64,000 nt of DNA, taken from the NCBI GenBank assembly GCA_034401795.1, contig CM067369.1, positions 138,520,496 through 138,584,495 of the forward strand. The letters run 5' to 3'. Source of the stretch: Chaetoderma sp. LZ-2023a (Eukaryota; Mollusca; Caudofoveata; Chaetodermatida; Chaetodermatidae). This document shows positions 10,097-20,459 of the stretch, one piece after another. The notes under the pieces were generated by a model that ran no database searches, was not told the DNA's origin, and was given only the letters and a program-made list of their open reading frames with translations. Numbering within the stretch: position 1 is the stretch's first letter; each line of letters begins with the position of its first letter. The position numbers were made by a program, and so were the translations under genes.

Positions 10097-10954
10097 TGTG
10101 TTTACTAGGTAGTAAAGATATGCAATTCATACAACAACGCTTAGTCCGCCATCACTTAAGTGTTAGTGATGAACTTTGCTACGTCTTTCAGGACGTAATT
10201 GATTAACATGTCAGCCTACACATCATGTGATGGATATATAGACTGGGATCCTTTATTGCTGAGTGAGTTGAAATTCTTAATGAATTTTTGTCTCATCTAC
10301 AAAGCAGTAGTGAGACAAAGGTATCTCATCCAACATGTCCAATGGGGCGGGGTGGGGTGGGGGGTGGAGGGCGGTGACTGATCCGTACAATGTAGCATCA
10401 AGTAGGTTTTATGTTTTATCAAATCGCTTTGTCTTACATATTTCAAGTTTGGTTAAATGTATTGTAACAAAACTTGGATTCATGGTTACTATGCTGTTAG
10501 GAATCAGTATAACTACATGGAGGTCAAAGGTCAAGGTCATCATCATCTCGGTAAAAAAACTGTTTTTAATGTTAAGTTTAAGCATTTAGCAAAACTTCTC
10601 AGCTTATATTTCAGGATTGGTTCTTGGAACTAAAACTTAGTTGCATTGATGACTATGTTCTAAACAATCATATGATGACATTGAGGTCACAAGCTCAAGC
10701 TCATTGACCTCTGATTCTTATCAGTAATGAGGATAGGTGAGACATTTTATTCAGTGGAATTGTTGTTTTATCTTTTATTTTTCAATATACATATAACACT
10801 TTCCAAATGTTACAAAATTGTTAAGATTAGAACTTATTTGAATTTGATTGTTGTTTGCAGCAAAGAATATGCCATGAAATTCCTGAATGTGTTGATTTTG
10901 CTGAATTCCTGTCCTTGTACTATAAATAAACATACTGAATATTATTATTTCCAG

Positions 10955-11050
10955 CTTCTGGACTTTGTGAGTATGGGTACAGCGAGTAAGCAGTACAGTC
11001 ATCTAAAACAGGAGGGTGGCTGGCATCGGATTGCTTGGGCTTTCCTCAAG
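10955..11050 (+). CDS. AHI1: AHI1-like exon c
   Basis: Acceptor ATTATTTCCAG, donor CTCAAG|GTGTGA, exactly 32 codons in phase 0. It begins LLDFVSMG and ends HRIAWAFLK, both recognisable jouberin blocks directly following exon b. Confidence 0.88.
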
Positions 11051-11289
11051 GTGTGAGTTAGAAATCATGCTTTTATGAGTATTTGTACTAACCATTTGTA
11101 CTCTGATTCTCACAGTATTGTGTAGTATTTAAAGTATATTGGAAATTCATATGTACAATTACAGGTATTATGTGAACCCGTTTCATCTCCAAGCCCAACT
11201 AAAACAATTATTGTTGAATATTTTTAAACTACAGTAAAGCTCAGAAATATTCTAACATGTTTCCAAAACAAAATAAAATATAGTAGGGA

Positions 11290-11377
11290 TTATTTTGAAC
11301 ATAATTGGATTGAAAGACATTGCTGCCTAATTAGGCAGCAATGTCTTCCAATCCAATTATGTTCAAAATATACAGCA
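11290..11377. repeat. H1 hairpin repeat copy (variant core)
   Basis: Near-perfect foldback: TTTTGAACATAATTGGATTG and AAGACATTGCTGCCTAA pair with TTAGGCAGCAATGTCTT and CAATCCAATTATG. The core differs from the GCTGTTGCTGCC type. Confidence 0.8.
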
Positions 11378-11789
11378 GAACATTTCTTACATCGTGTTTT
11401 TCCGAGGTTCTATTCGGAATAACTAAAGACATTTTTACTATTTCTCCCTACTAATGCTACAAAATTATTGATTTTGTTGGCTACCATATCTTATATTGAT
11501 GCAGCAAACAATAGCTTTAATAAATCAAACTGAATTTTAACAGATTGAGCCTCCATAATCCTATGGTAGCTATTAAAGTTTTCATTTTCCTATCCTATCA
11601 GTTGTCCAGATATATTATATTTCCAACTAGAATGCGCAGTCGATGGCATGCCATCGCAAATCCCCACGCATTCACCACTTCAAGCTTTACCCTCACTTTG
11701 ACCCAAAACACAATAAATTCCTTGAAATGTGGTTTCAATGGGTAATGCGTTTCAAAATGAAATGCAATGATCCCCATTTGAAGTTTCAA

Positions 11790-12860
11790 GTTTCTATCTG
11801 AGATGGTGTGCTCGTAGTTCCACTACAATTGCCTGATGCCCAATTTGACAACTTGACCCCTGTCCACTGCCCTGAGATTGACTCAAGAACAAAATAATGT
11901 GTTGCACTGTAGTCTACTAACTACAAGCTTCAAAATGATATGTGACATGACCACATTTGATCAAATTTATTTTTTGCCCACCATTTCCCCCACCCCTACC
12001 CCTGGGGATGATATCAAAATTCCAATGCGTCATGTGCATCCTTGCCCATAGGTGTGATTATCCCCAAAGTTTCAAATTTCTATCTGAAATGGTGTGCGAA
12101 GAGTTGCGTTACAATTTATTCGTGCCCAATTTTGACCTTTTAACCCCACCCCTACACTTAGTTTGACCCAAGATCAAAATAATTCCTTGTACTGCAGTCT
12201 ACTACTCATGGGCTTCAAAATGATATGTGACATGACCACCTTTGGATAAATTTATTTTTTGACCCACAACCCCCACCCCTGGGAGTCATAACAAAATTTC
12301 AAAAGTGCCATGCACATTCCTGGCCATGTTTTCTATGTTTCATGTTTCTATGTGAAATGGTCTAGGAGGAGTTGCGTTACAATTGATTGATGCCCACTTT
12401 TGACCCCGCCCCCTACCCTCAGTTTGACCCAAGATCAAAATATTTCCTTGTACTGTAGTCTACTCATCATTGGCTCGAAAATGATATGCGACATGACAAC
12501 CGTTGGAAAATTTTTATTTTTTACCCCACATCTCCCACCTCCAAGGCCGTACACCTGTGTGTGTGTGTGTGTGTGTGGTGTGGTGTGGTGTGGTGTGGTG
12601 TGGTGTGGTGTGGTGTGGTGTGGTGTGTGTGTGTGTGTGTGTGTTTCAAGTTTCTATCTGAAATGGTCTAGGAGTTGCATTACAATCGATAATTACTGGA
12701 CAATTTTAACATTTTGACCCCCTGGACCCAGCCCTGGGGAGGGGCGGGCTGTTGGTAGTCAGAACAAAATTCCGAAAGTATCATGCACATCCTTGCCCAT
12801 AGGCATAATCATCGCCAAGGTTTCAAGTTTCTATCTTAAACGGTCTAGAAGGAGATGCGT
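11790..12860. repeat. Diverged ~270-bp tandem repeat, about 4 units
   Basis: The anchor TTTCTATCTGAAATGGT recurs near 11795, 12075, 12345, 12648 and 12825. Each is followed by a GTTACAATT...GACC block, GACCCAAGATCAAAAT, TGTAGTCTACT, ATGATATGTGACATGACCAC and CCCACCCCTGG. The units are clearly related but diverged. Confidence 0.75.
12557..12643 (+). repeat. GT / GGTGT microsatellite
   Basis: (GT)n followed by repeated GTGTG-GTGTG pentamers and (GT)n again, inside one unit of the 270-bp array. Confidence 0.95.
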
Positions 12861-13528
12861 TAGAGTCGATAAGTGCACAGACAGCCGGCCCACACACACA
12901 GTCGCATCACATAATCCCCACCTTTTCTTCGAAAAGCGTGTGGATAATAATGCTCAATAGATTAAGTGCAGTGGTTTATGAGTCACTAAATTAGAACCAT
13001 CTTCAGTTAAATCCTGCCTAAAAGACTGCTTAAATGCTAAAAACAATCTGTACAATGAATAATAATATCATCGCTTATTCTACCATTACCATGGTTGACA
13101 TATATTCTTTTTTTCAAATCGCAAGCTGATTTCCCAGAAAGCTGATTAAAATAATCCATAAAGTCAGTTGATTCATCCCACCACTTGTCCGCATCTGCCT
13201 TAGGCAGCAACGACTTCCAATCAAATTAAGTTCAAGATATTCAACAGAATATCTCTTACATCATGTTCAAAATGGTACTAACTAACATGTTTTTGTTTTA
13301 GGAACATTTTACCTTATTTATGAGCTGTACTGTGTATGAACAATAGACCTTTCGGAGTTTATCCATCCATCATATGACATCATAATCAGCTACGTGACGT
13401 GTAGGATGACATCATAATGAATGACATCATTATGACGTACATGTAGATAAGTACATCACAATCGCATATTTGAAGACGGACTATGCGTTGTTGTACGAAT
13501 TATATGTCTTTACTATTTAATAAATATT

Positions 13529-13621
13529 CTGTTGAATATTTTGAAACTAATTTGACTGGGCGCTGTTGCTGCCATAGACAGCAACAGCACCCAGTCAAAT
13601 TAGTTACAAAATATTCAACAG
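13529..13621. repeat. H1 hairpin repeat copy (canonical)
   Basis: CTGTTGAATATTTTGAAACT and AATTTGACTGGGCGCTGTT pair with AACAGCACCCAGTCAAATT and AGTTACAAAATATTCAACAG around the loop GCCATAGAC. The flanks 13340-13528 and 13622-13750 recur at other H1 copies, so the hairpin is the centre of a repeat of about 400 bp. Confidence 0.85.
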
Positions 13622-13772
13622 TTTACCTGTATATCTTTCAGGAAATTGATAGTTAGGGCATTCAGGGATGGATCAATCCCAACATGTCGAAGTGTGGGTA
13701 CAGCTAAGATAGAGATGGGCGGGGCATAGCTAAAACTGCAAAGGTCCATTCTTTTCGTAATATTTATTTCAG

Positions 13773-13871
13773 ATCGTTGGTAAAAATAACAAAATTAACT
13801 CTGGATCGAAAGTGAGGCTACAACTTTTCCAGCCACCCTCATGTGCTTGGACAAAAAAAGATCAAGTAGAG
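13773..13871 (+). CDS. AHI1: AHI1-like exon d
   Basis: Acceptor TTTATTTCAG, donor GTAGAG|GTTAGT, 33 codons in phase 0. It contains KVRLQLFQPP, the expected beta-strand block after AWAFLK in jouberin. It lies about 150 bases after an H1 hairpin repeat. Confidence 0.87.
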
Positions 13872-14340
13872 GTTAGTAAGTTAACGCAAAAAGATCTCTC
13901 ACACTTATTTCAACTTTGTACCTCTCACAGACAGCACAGGTGGTTATAATTATTACTGCATAGTACTGCTTACTGGCATCACAACGTTGTACAATTTTGG
14001 ATTCTCTATATCGTTCGGGTCAGCAAATATATTACTTTTTGCGGTGACCCGAGGATATTTTGTCTTGTAAAAATAAGAGTAAGAAATAACCTTTTTCTAA
14101 GATTTGTAATTTGAAAGTCTAGGTATTTAAAATTTTTAAGAAAATTATATATTAAATGGTGTTAGAGCATCCAGTAGAGGAATCCAATCTGTCAATGATG
14201 TATATGATGTCATAATCAATTACGTCACATGTAGGTTGTCGACACAATCAACTACTTACAGAATGATGTAGCTAATGCCGTCAGGAACTTTTAAATGTCT
14301 GTCAGTTGTACAAATGTATGTCTCCTATTTGATAAACATT

Positions 14341-14433
14341 CTGTTGAATGTTTTGAAACTAATTTGACTGAGCGCTGTTCCTGCCATGGGCAGCAACATC
14401 ACCCACTTAAATTATTTTCAAAATATTCAATAG
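14341..14433. repeat. H1 hairpin repeat copy (decayed right arm)
   Basis: Starts CTGTTGAATGTTTTGAAACT and ends CAAAATATTCAATAG. The central arms GCGCTGTTCCTGCC and GGGCAGCAACATCACCC mismatch at several places. Confidence 0.75.
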
Positions 14434-14654
14434 CTTGTAAACATGTTTAGCTTTCAGGAGATTAACATACAGGGAGTTCAGTGTTCGATTGATCCTTACA
14501 CTGGCAAAGCATGTGTGGAGCTTAGCTAAAGATGGGCGGGGAATAGTAAAAGTGGATTCATTCATTGTTAATTTTTATTTCTCTAATTGCCACTTGTTAT
14601 AGTTAACCATTTAATGATCTATCCTGCCAACACCGACCTCTTCATTGGTCTTAA

Positions 14655-14787
14655 GGAACGTCCATTGGAGGAGCAAGAGGGCTATTTTCAGAATTCTACT
14701 ACTAGAATGACTGGCTCGATAACCGAGCCTGTTATTTCAGTGGTAAGTTTTAAAAAAAGTCTTCTTGAGCTGTAAGTGGACATCCAC
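14655..14787. repeat. H2 palindromic repeat copy
   Basis: Core ACTAGAATGACTGGCTCG / CCGAGCCTGTTATTTCAGT with outer arms GGAACGTCCATTGGA and TGTAAGTGGACATCC. Confidence 0.7.
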
Positions 14788-14863
14788 TAAGCAAAAATTT
14801 CAATTTTCATAGCTAATCTTGACCATTAACTCAAGTCGGCCAAAATGGCCTCTGCACCAGTCT

Positions 14864-15004
14864 TGAGAAATATCCATTTGCAGACCAGAAGAAAACTATT
14901 TTTGAAAATTTACCACTGGAACGACTGGCTCGATAACCGAGCCAGTCATTTCAGTGATAAATTTTCAAGGATAGTCTTATCTTGGTCTGAAAATGAACAT
15001 TTTC
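14864..15004. repeat. H2 palindromic repeat copy (long form)
   Basis: About 140-bp foldback: outer CCATTTGCAGACCAGAAGA versus TCTTATCTTGGTCTGAAAATG, inner CTGGCTCG versus CGAGCCAG around ATAAC. One of the best-preserved long copies. Confidence 0.8.
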
Positions 15005-15156
15005 TATAAGAAAATTTAAATTTTCTTGAACAAATTTGAGGGATAAAGGGTTAAATGTTGAACTTTAGCACATCATGATGGCTTTAATCTTATGTTCTAT
15101 ACACATTCTGCTTATGAAAGGCTTGCATGAAAGCTCGCATTATTCTTCATTCATAG

Positions 15157-15282
15157 CTCTACCATTGGTGGAAAGAGACAACACGATCAACTTATCCCTC
15201 AACGCTGTATGTCACTATGAAATCATTAACACCCCCTGAAAAAGTTGAACCATCTTACAGATCTATGTTTGCCACGCAAGAG
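15157..15282 (+). CDS. AHI1: AHI1-like exon e
   Basis: Acceptor TTCATAG, donor CAAGAG|GTACAT, 42 codons in phase 0. It contains WWKETTRSTYPSTLYVTM and EPSYRSM, matching the jouberin segment that closes the pre-WD40 region. The next intron carries the full-length DIRS copy B. Confidence 0.88.
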
Positions 15283-15406
15283 GTACATTCTTACTACATT
15301 AACCATTTAATGGTCACAATTTGTCAAGAAAAGTGAAATTTGCAGGCCAAGAGAAGACTATTTTTAGTTGAGCCCTAGCGTACCAAATGGCGCGCAGCGT
15401 CAGATA

Positions 15407-15738
15407 AAGTTTTTCAATGTACATTTAATCCGTCAAGGGTTTGTCCGATCTCAATAAAACCTTACGGATTTGCATCCAGTCTACATCATATTAAAAATAA
15501 TTTTCAAATCTTCCATATTTTTACGGCGTATGAACTTAGCCTATTTTGCAACAAGAATTAGGTAAATATTAAAGTTTTTCAATGTACATTTAATTCATTA
15601 AGGGCTTATCCAATCTCAATAATACGTTACAGATTTGTTCTGTACCATCATTGCATCTAGTCTACGGCAAAATTAAAATAATTTTCAAATTTTCCCCATA
15701 TTTTACGGGAATTGGACCCATTTTGCAACAAGAATTAG
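15407..15738 (+). repeat. ~165-bp tandem duplication
   Basis: AAAGTTTTTCAATGTACATT followed by CTCAATAA, ATCTAGTCTAC-type and AAATAATTTTCAAAT blocks occurs twice in tandem with moderate divergence. Confidence 0.75.
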
Positions 15739-15742
15739 GTAA

Positions 15743-16760
15743 TTGAGAATTGCTATATTGCTTTGTTATGAGAAGTTACAGGCCAAGTTCGAGTTTCAGG
15801 TGTATGCGTCAATTTTTGATGGAGTTATGCTCCCTTTCGACGTAAGAAATACGAAAAATATCAGCTTTCCGCACTTTTTTTCGCAGTCTCAAGATATTAT
15901 ACTGAGAATTTTCTACATTCCTTTGTTATGAGAAGTTACAGACTAAGTTCGAGTTTCAGGCGTATGCGTCAATTTTGTATGGAGTTATGCCCCCTTTCAG
16001 CTTAAGAAATACGAAAAATAGCTTTCCACACTTTTTCGCACTCCTTCAAGATATTTAAGCGAAAATCGGTGCATCATTTTAGTATAAGGAGTTACAGAGC
16101 AAGTTCGAGTTTCAGACATTTTCGTCAATTTGTCATGGAGTTATGCCCCCTTTCGACTTATGAAATACAAAAAGTATTAGTTTTCCGCACTTTTTTTCGC
16201 AGTCTTTCAAGATATTATACTGAGAATTGCAACATGCTTTGTTATGAGAAGTTACAGGCCAAGTTCGAGTTTCAGGCGTATGCATAAATTTTTGATGGAG
16301 TCGACTTGGGAAATATGAAAAATATCAGCTTTCTGCACTTTTTTTCGTACTCCTTCAAGATATTTAAGGAAAAATCTGTACATCACTTTAGTATAAGGGG
16401 TTACAGAGCAAGTTCAAGTTTCAGACATTTTCACCCATTTTTCATGGAATTATGCCCCCTTTCGACTTATGAAATACGAAAATATTTGTTTTCCGCCCTT
16501 TTTCTCGCAGTCTTTCAAGCTATTATACTGAGAATTGGTACATTACTTTATTATCAGAAATTACAGACCACGTTCGAGTTTCAGGCGTTTACGTCATTTT
16601 TGTATGGAGTTATGTCCCTTTTCGACTTATGAAATACAAACATATCAGCTTTCAAGACTTTTTCCTTCTCCTTCACCATATATAACTGAAACTTGGTTAA
16701 TTGCTATGTTATGAGAAGTTGCAGATCAAGTTCGAGTTTCAGCTGCTTCTGTCAATTCTT
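15743..16760 (+). repeat. ~158-bp satellite, about 6-7 units
   Basis: The anchor AAGTTCGAGTTTCAG recurs near 15786, 15948, 16100, 16261, 16411, 16571 and 16725. It alternates with GAGTTATGCCCCCTTTCGAC and TTTCCGCACTTTTTTTCGCA. The period averages about 158 bp and the open frames across it (15743-16632) are repeat-derived. Confidence 0.85.
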
Positions 16761-17066
16761 AATGGATATTTTGACTGTCAATCTCTAAAGATTTATATCA
16801 CGAGGTAGGGCACATGTATTGCAAAGCAATACTTACAGAATGCTTGTTTCTGTGTGATTTGTCTTCTTTTCAAGAATAAGAAAAATGTTAGAGGTCGCAA
16901 AGACATTTGATTTATCAAGGGGTATACTATTTTAAGAAATCCTTATTTTGCAACACGGACACACATGTGTGATATGTGCAAAAACTAATAAAGGGTTCGA
17001 CACACGAAACGCACTCCATCTGGTGAAAGTTTACCACTGGAATGACTGGCTCGGTTATCGTATTGT

Positions 17067-17214
17067 AAAAATGAAATCTTCAAAATCTTGGTGCTTAGAT
17101 ATTATATTTGCCTGACTCTTTCTGCTGTTAGAAGAGTCTGGACTTTTCAAACAGCAGAAAGCGGCAGGCAAATATAATATAGCTAAGCACCAAGTTTTTG
17201 AAGATTTCATTTTT
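17067..17214. repeat. 148-bp palindrome, MITE-like
   Basis: AAAAATGAAATCTTCAAAA, TTGGTGCTTAG and TATTATATTTGCCTG are mirrored by CAGGCAAATATAATATA, CTAAGCACCAA and TGAAGATTTCATTTTT around a central TTCTGCTGTT / AACAGCAGAA stem. It is unrelated to H1 or H2 and seen once. Confidence 0.8.
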
Positions 17215-17295
17215 AATTAAACGAGAGTTGCGTTATATATTCATCCACTTTGAAGATAGGAGACAATGGCTAACATTGCTGGAAGCATCCCTGTT

Positions 17296-17503
17296 TTTCA
17301 CTTCAAGAGTATACTTACCTCCCTAATACTTTTGATATTGCTAAATATTGGCTTTCACTCAATAAACACTCAGATTTAAAACAGTTAGGTGCCCCTACTG
17401 GGCAGGGAGTCAGAGCGTAGTCTGGCGGATGCCAGCCCCACCACCGCGCATGCGCAGACTAGCACTTCCTCTTTGCTAGATTATTGGCAAAGAGATCACA
17501 CAT
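17296..17503 (+). repeat. Left inverted terminal repeat, copy B
   Basis: TTTCACTTCAAGAGTATACTTACC, the GGTGCCCCTACTGGG block and CCACCACCGCGCATGCGC are the reverse complement of 24119-24303. The outer 15 or so bases pair with the left half of the ICR instead. Confidence 0.92.
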
Positions 17504-17582
17504 GTTTTTTTTGTTCAATAGCTTTTTCGCTCTCTTAAACTGTTTAAGTGGTGTTTGTTTGGAGTGTTAGTCACTTTTTTGG

Positions 17583-17633
17583 ATGGCGGATAGGAATACG
17601 TCGCCACAGGAGGACGGAGGACCTTTAAATCAG
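17583..17633 (+). CDS. DIRS ORF1 leader exon, copy B (predicted)
   Basis: ATG followed by 16 codons (MADRNTSPQEDGGPLNQ) ends at CAG|GTGACT. Splicing to TTTCAG|GG at 18395/18396 joins it in phase 0 to ORF1, just before the Cys/His cluster. ORF1 has no ATG of its own at its 5' end: the continuous frame there begins with TTG inside the intron. The same layout is found in the second DIRS family (42183-42215). Prediction only; no transcript was available. Confidence 0.65.
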
Positions 17634-18395
17634 GTGACTTCTAGTAAAATTAGCGAGTTTTCTTCCCGGTGTATTGTGTTTCCGGGACTCGCGTTTACCG
17701 TGATAAGCGCCTTGGTTGGTTGGGTTATATCAACTCGGTGCTACCTAGGACTAATTTCTCTTTCTGTTTATGTCCACAGGTCTGTATGACGCTAGGTGGT
17801 GATGTCACAGTACCAGAGAATTAGTATTCTCTCCACCATGGTTCCATTTCCTACTAACACTGTTAGGTTATCTAACCAAATGAAAAATTATGTCCAGTGA
17901 GTTGGAGGCCTGGTATAAAGGTCTTCTCACTTTGCCCTCTTGATCCAATTCCTTCCCCATGAGGTGGAGAGAGTTAAGAGGCGTGCAGATGGTGGAGTTT
18001 CCGGTTCGTCACGTTGGATGGTTTGTCTATACAAAGTGTCAGGTATCTAGTTATTGATAATGTGGTGATGTTAATTATTGTAAACAATCAAAGGGAGATA
18101 ATTAACATTTTTGCCAGAAAAGAGTTATCTATATGTATCTGATGGTTGTGTAGTCAACTTATCCATTCAGCATACAATTCGTCTTTGCACTTGGATGTTT
18201 TGTTGGGATCGAATTTTTCCTGTCACGGGATTAATGACGTCATAATCAGCTGGCTATGTATTTATTAGCAATTCAAGCGCTATGCTGGTTTTTGATGTAT
18301 ATTGATCTTTATGATCGTTTTCCTTCTCCTTGAGTTGGATTGAGTTTCTAAGCTTAACTAGTTGCTCATACTCCTTGTCCTTTGCCCTGTTTCAG
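17634..18395 (+). other. Predicted 762-nt leader intron, copy B
   Basis: GT at 17634, a pyrimidine-rich tract ending CCTGTTTCAG at 18395. It contains no conserved frame across copies apart from a run that stays partly open. Confidence 0.55.
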
Positions 18396-20459
18396 GGACC
18401 GGGTTGCGCGTCCTGTGGACGTTTTATGCATGTGAAGTTCTGGCCGCATCTGTGTTATCGATGTAGCCCTTGTGGTCCATTGATTAATTGTGACATATGT
18501 AAGCACTGGGGGGGCGAGTTAATGTCCGAATTCTTGTGCTGCTTACAGGCGACGGACAAGGTGGTAGAGGAGGAGAAGAAGAAGAAGCGGAAACGAGAGG
18601 TTGTAAGTAGGAAGGGTAAGGGGAAGGTCTCGTCCGCGGTGGATATGGAGACCTTCCGGACCGAGATGTTGGGAGAGATGAAGAGGACAATAAAAGATTT
18701 GGTTCCAGGGTTGCTTCGTGGCGTGCTTCCTGGACCAGATCCTTTATTGTCCTCATCATCGGCTTCGGAGCAGGTAATCCCCGCCTCTGGATCGATTTTC
18801 CTTAGTCCGCTTCCGTTGTCCGACGATTCAGAGGTGGCCCCATTAGAGGGGGCGTTCCACGGCCCTGGCAGCAGGCTTATTGCCGCGCCGATAGGGGACC
18901 GTGGACGGTTGTCGCTGGAACCCGCTGGCTGCTTATCAGTCCAGGGGTATCCGCACGCCGCGGTGGCCAGTACCTCCTATGGCACCGTTCCTGGTCAGCC
19001 CGGGTTAGCTCTCTTTGCTGACCCGGGGTCTAATCTTTCTGACCAGGGTGATGAGGATTACCTGCTAGGGTCGCCGTCTGACGACGTGGACATGGATGAA
19101 GACGTTTGTGCACCCCTCGCGGGGAATACAGGCGCTTTTTTCCACGGTATTACTCACCCTGGAGTAAGGTCCGCGGTTCAGGTGGTGGCCCAGGGCGCTG
19201 CTGATGGCCAGCGGTACCGCATACCTCGGCTTGCCGAGAGTGTAGCTGGTGCTGGCCGGGCCCGTGGTAGGGCTATATATACCCCGCGCTCTACCGCGGT
19301 GCCTGCTCCTGGTCAAACCAGTGATATTCTCATGCCGGTGCTGTCAGGCCCGCATGTTTTCCCTGGCTTGCCAGGTGTATCAGCGTACCCGCCGTCAAGC
19401 TCTACTGCTTGCGCTCAGGAGGAAGACGAAGGACCCCGTCTTGTAGAGCGCTCGCAGTTAGCCACGGAGGTGGATTGGTATGACGCTTGCCAGTGGTTGG
19501 TGAGCGTTAGGCCTGATCTGCCCGTGGAGCAGTCGGCTAGCCACCGTGTTCACACGCCGTGGTTAGCTGGGAAACCAACTGCTAACGCTATGCCTTCTCT
19601 GCCGCTGGCGGAGCATGTCGTTGACATGTTCAAGGCGGCGGAGGCGTCCATTAACACGAGTGGACGTCTCGCGAAGGCCCCTCGCGAGGTGGCCAGGCGT
19701 TGTCGCATCGTGCCCCTGGACTACCAGCGGTACGGTGTGGTACCCAAGCCCAGCGTGGATGACCGCGCGGCTTTGGGTGAGGATACGCGGCCAGGCTCCC
19801 GTTCTGACGCGGGGGTCTTGTGCGCGAACGCGTTGCGTTCGGCGAATACCGCGTTGCGTGATGCGGAGGAGAGTGGGAGGGCTTCGATTGCCGCTCTGTC
19901 CCACGTCTCCCAGCTGTTACAAGGGGTAGTAACGGCATCCGCATCGCGCCAGCCAGGCCCGCTCGCGGTCCAGCGAACCATCCAGGATGGTACTAACCTG
20001 GCGCTGGACTGTATGACGCGGGCGGTGACCAGGAGTGTCAGGGCAAGACGCACATTTGCCCTGGACAATCTGTGCCCGTCTCAGGACCTGTATAATAGGC
20101 TACTCCGTACGCCTATGACGGGTCCTGGTCTTTTTGGAGGTGAGGGATGTCGCCACCTCCAGGAGACGGTCACCCTGGTGAATAACCAGAGGGCGCTGCG
20201 CGAACAGTTTGAGGTGCTGCGTCGTGCTAACGTTCGCGCCGCGGCCCCTGCGTATCGTCCCCTGCAGGCTCGAGGTGGTGCTGGCCAAGTCAGAGGCCAG
20301 CCGCCGTCGCAGCGCCGGCCTCGGCCGCGTGCGATTCGGCCAGCAGTGAGGGGGGCGCAGGCTCCTCAGCCGCCGTCAGCCAGGCAGCCGCCCGTGCACC
20401 GAGGTGCGCGCGGGGCGGGGCGGGTCGCGCGAGGATCTGGGCGTGGTTATCGTTCCTGA
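18396..20459 (+). CDS. DIRS ORF1 (Gag-like), main exon, copy B
   Basis: 687 codons after the predicted splice, UGA at 20457-20459. N-terminal cluster: CASC, then PHLCYRC, CGPL and CDIC, a multi-Cys/His arrangement consistent with zinc binding. It is followed by a coiled, basic stretch (EEEKKKKRKREVVSRK) likely to act as a nuclear signal. The middle is acidic and Ser-rich; the C-terminal half is alpha-helical with GPGLFGG and a Gly/Arg/Pro tail. I assign it as Gag-like by position and composition. No disabling change seen. Confidence 0.82.
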   Translation, partial: GPGCASCGRFMHVKFWPHLCYRCSPCGPLINCDICKHWGGELMSEFLCCLQATDKVVEEEKKKKRKREVVSRKGKGKVSSAVDMETFRTEMLGEMKRTIKDLVPGLLRGVLPGPDPLLSSSSASEQVIPASGSIFLSPLPLSDDSEVAPLEGAFHGPGSRLIAAPIGDRGRLSLEPAGCLSVQGYPHAAVASTSYGTVPGQPGLALFADPGSNLSDQGDEDYLLGSPSDDVDMDEDVCAPLAGNTGAFFHGITHPGVRSAVQVVAQGAADGQRYRIPRLAESVAGAGRARGRAIYTPRSTAVPAPGQTSDILMPVLSGPHVFPGLPGVSAYPPSSSTACAQEEDEGPRLVERSQLATEVDWYDACQWLVSVRPDLPVEQSASHRVHTPWLAGKPTANAMPSLPLAEHVVDMFKAAEASINTSGRLAKAPREVARRCRIVPLDYQRYGVVPKPSVDDRAALGEDTRPGSRSDAGVLCANALRSANTALRDAEESGRASIAALSHVSQLLQGVVTASASRQPGPLAVQRTIQDGTNLALDCMTRAVTRSVRARRTFALDNLCPSQDLYNRLLRTPMTGPGLFGGEGCRHLQETVTLVNNQRALREQFEVLRRANVRAAAPAYRPLQARGGAGQVRGQPPSQRRPRPRAIRPAVRGAQAPQPPSARQPPVHRGARGAGRVARGSGRGYRS

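Larger units (their letters stand above)
9340..10954. other. AHI1 intron with palindromes
   Basis: Non-coding. It holds two H2 palindromes (9459-9531 and 9671-9808), a decayed H1 hairpin (10034-10096) and a G-rich tract (10343-10375). No protein-like open frame. Confidence 0.6.
11051..13772. other. AHI1 intron with tandem and hairpin repeats
   Basis: Non-coding. It contains an H1 hairpin (11290-11377), a roughly 270-bp tandem array (about 11790-12860), a GT/GGTGT microsatellite (12557-12643) and an H1 hairpin unit (13340-13750). The open frames over the array are translations of repeats. Confidence 0.6.
13872..15156. other. AHI1 intron with H1 and H2 repeats
   Basis: Non-coding. It contains an H1 unit (14341-14433) and two H2 palindromes (14655-14787, 14864-15004). 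Nothing else recognisable. Confidence 0.6.
15283..17295. other. AHI1 intron dominated by a tandem satellite
   Basis: Contains a 165-bp duplication (15407-15738), a roughly 158-bp satellite (15743-16760) and a 148-bp palindrome (17067-17214). DIRS copy B begins at 17296. No coding sequence seen. Confidence 0.6.

Noticed and set aside
12400..12717. Open frames with runs of CVCVCV and VVWCGV
   Set aside because: They come from the GT/GGTGT microsatellite inside a diverged tandem repeat.
15743..16632. Three similar open frames with MRSYRASSSFRHF-like repeats
   Set aside because: Each is a chance reading of the 158-bp satellite; units shift frame between copies.
18330..18395. ORF1 start at 18330 (and the equivalent 58772 and 42672 starts)
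   Set aside because: The first codons are TTG or GTG, not ATG, and the stretch lies upstream of a strong splice acceptor, so it is most likely intron.
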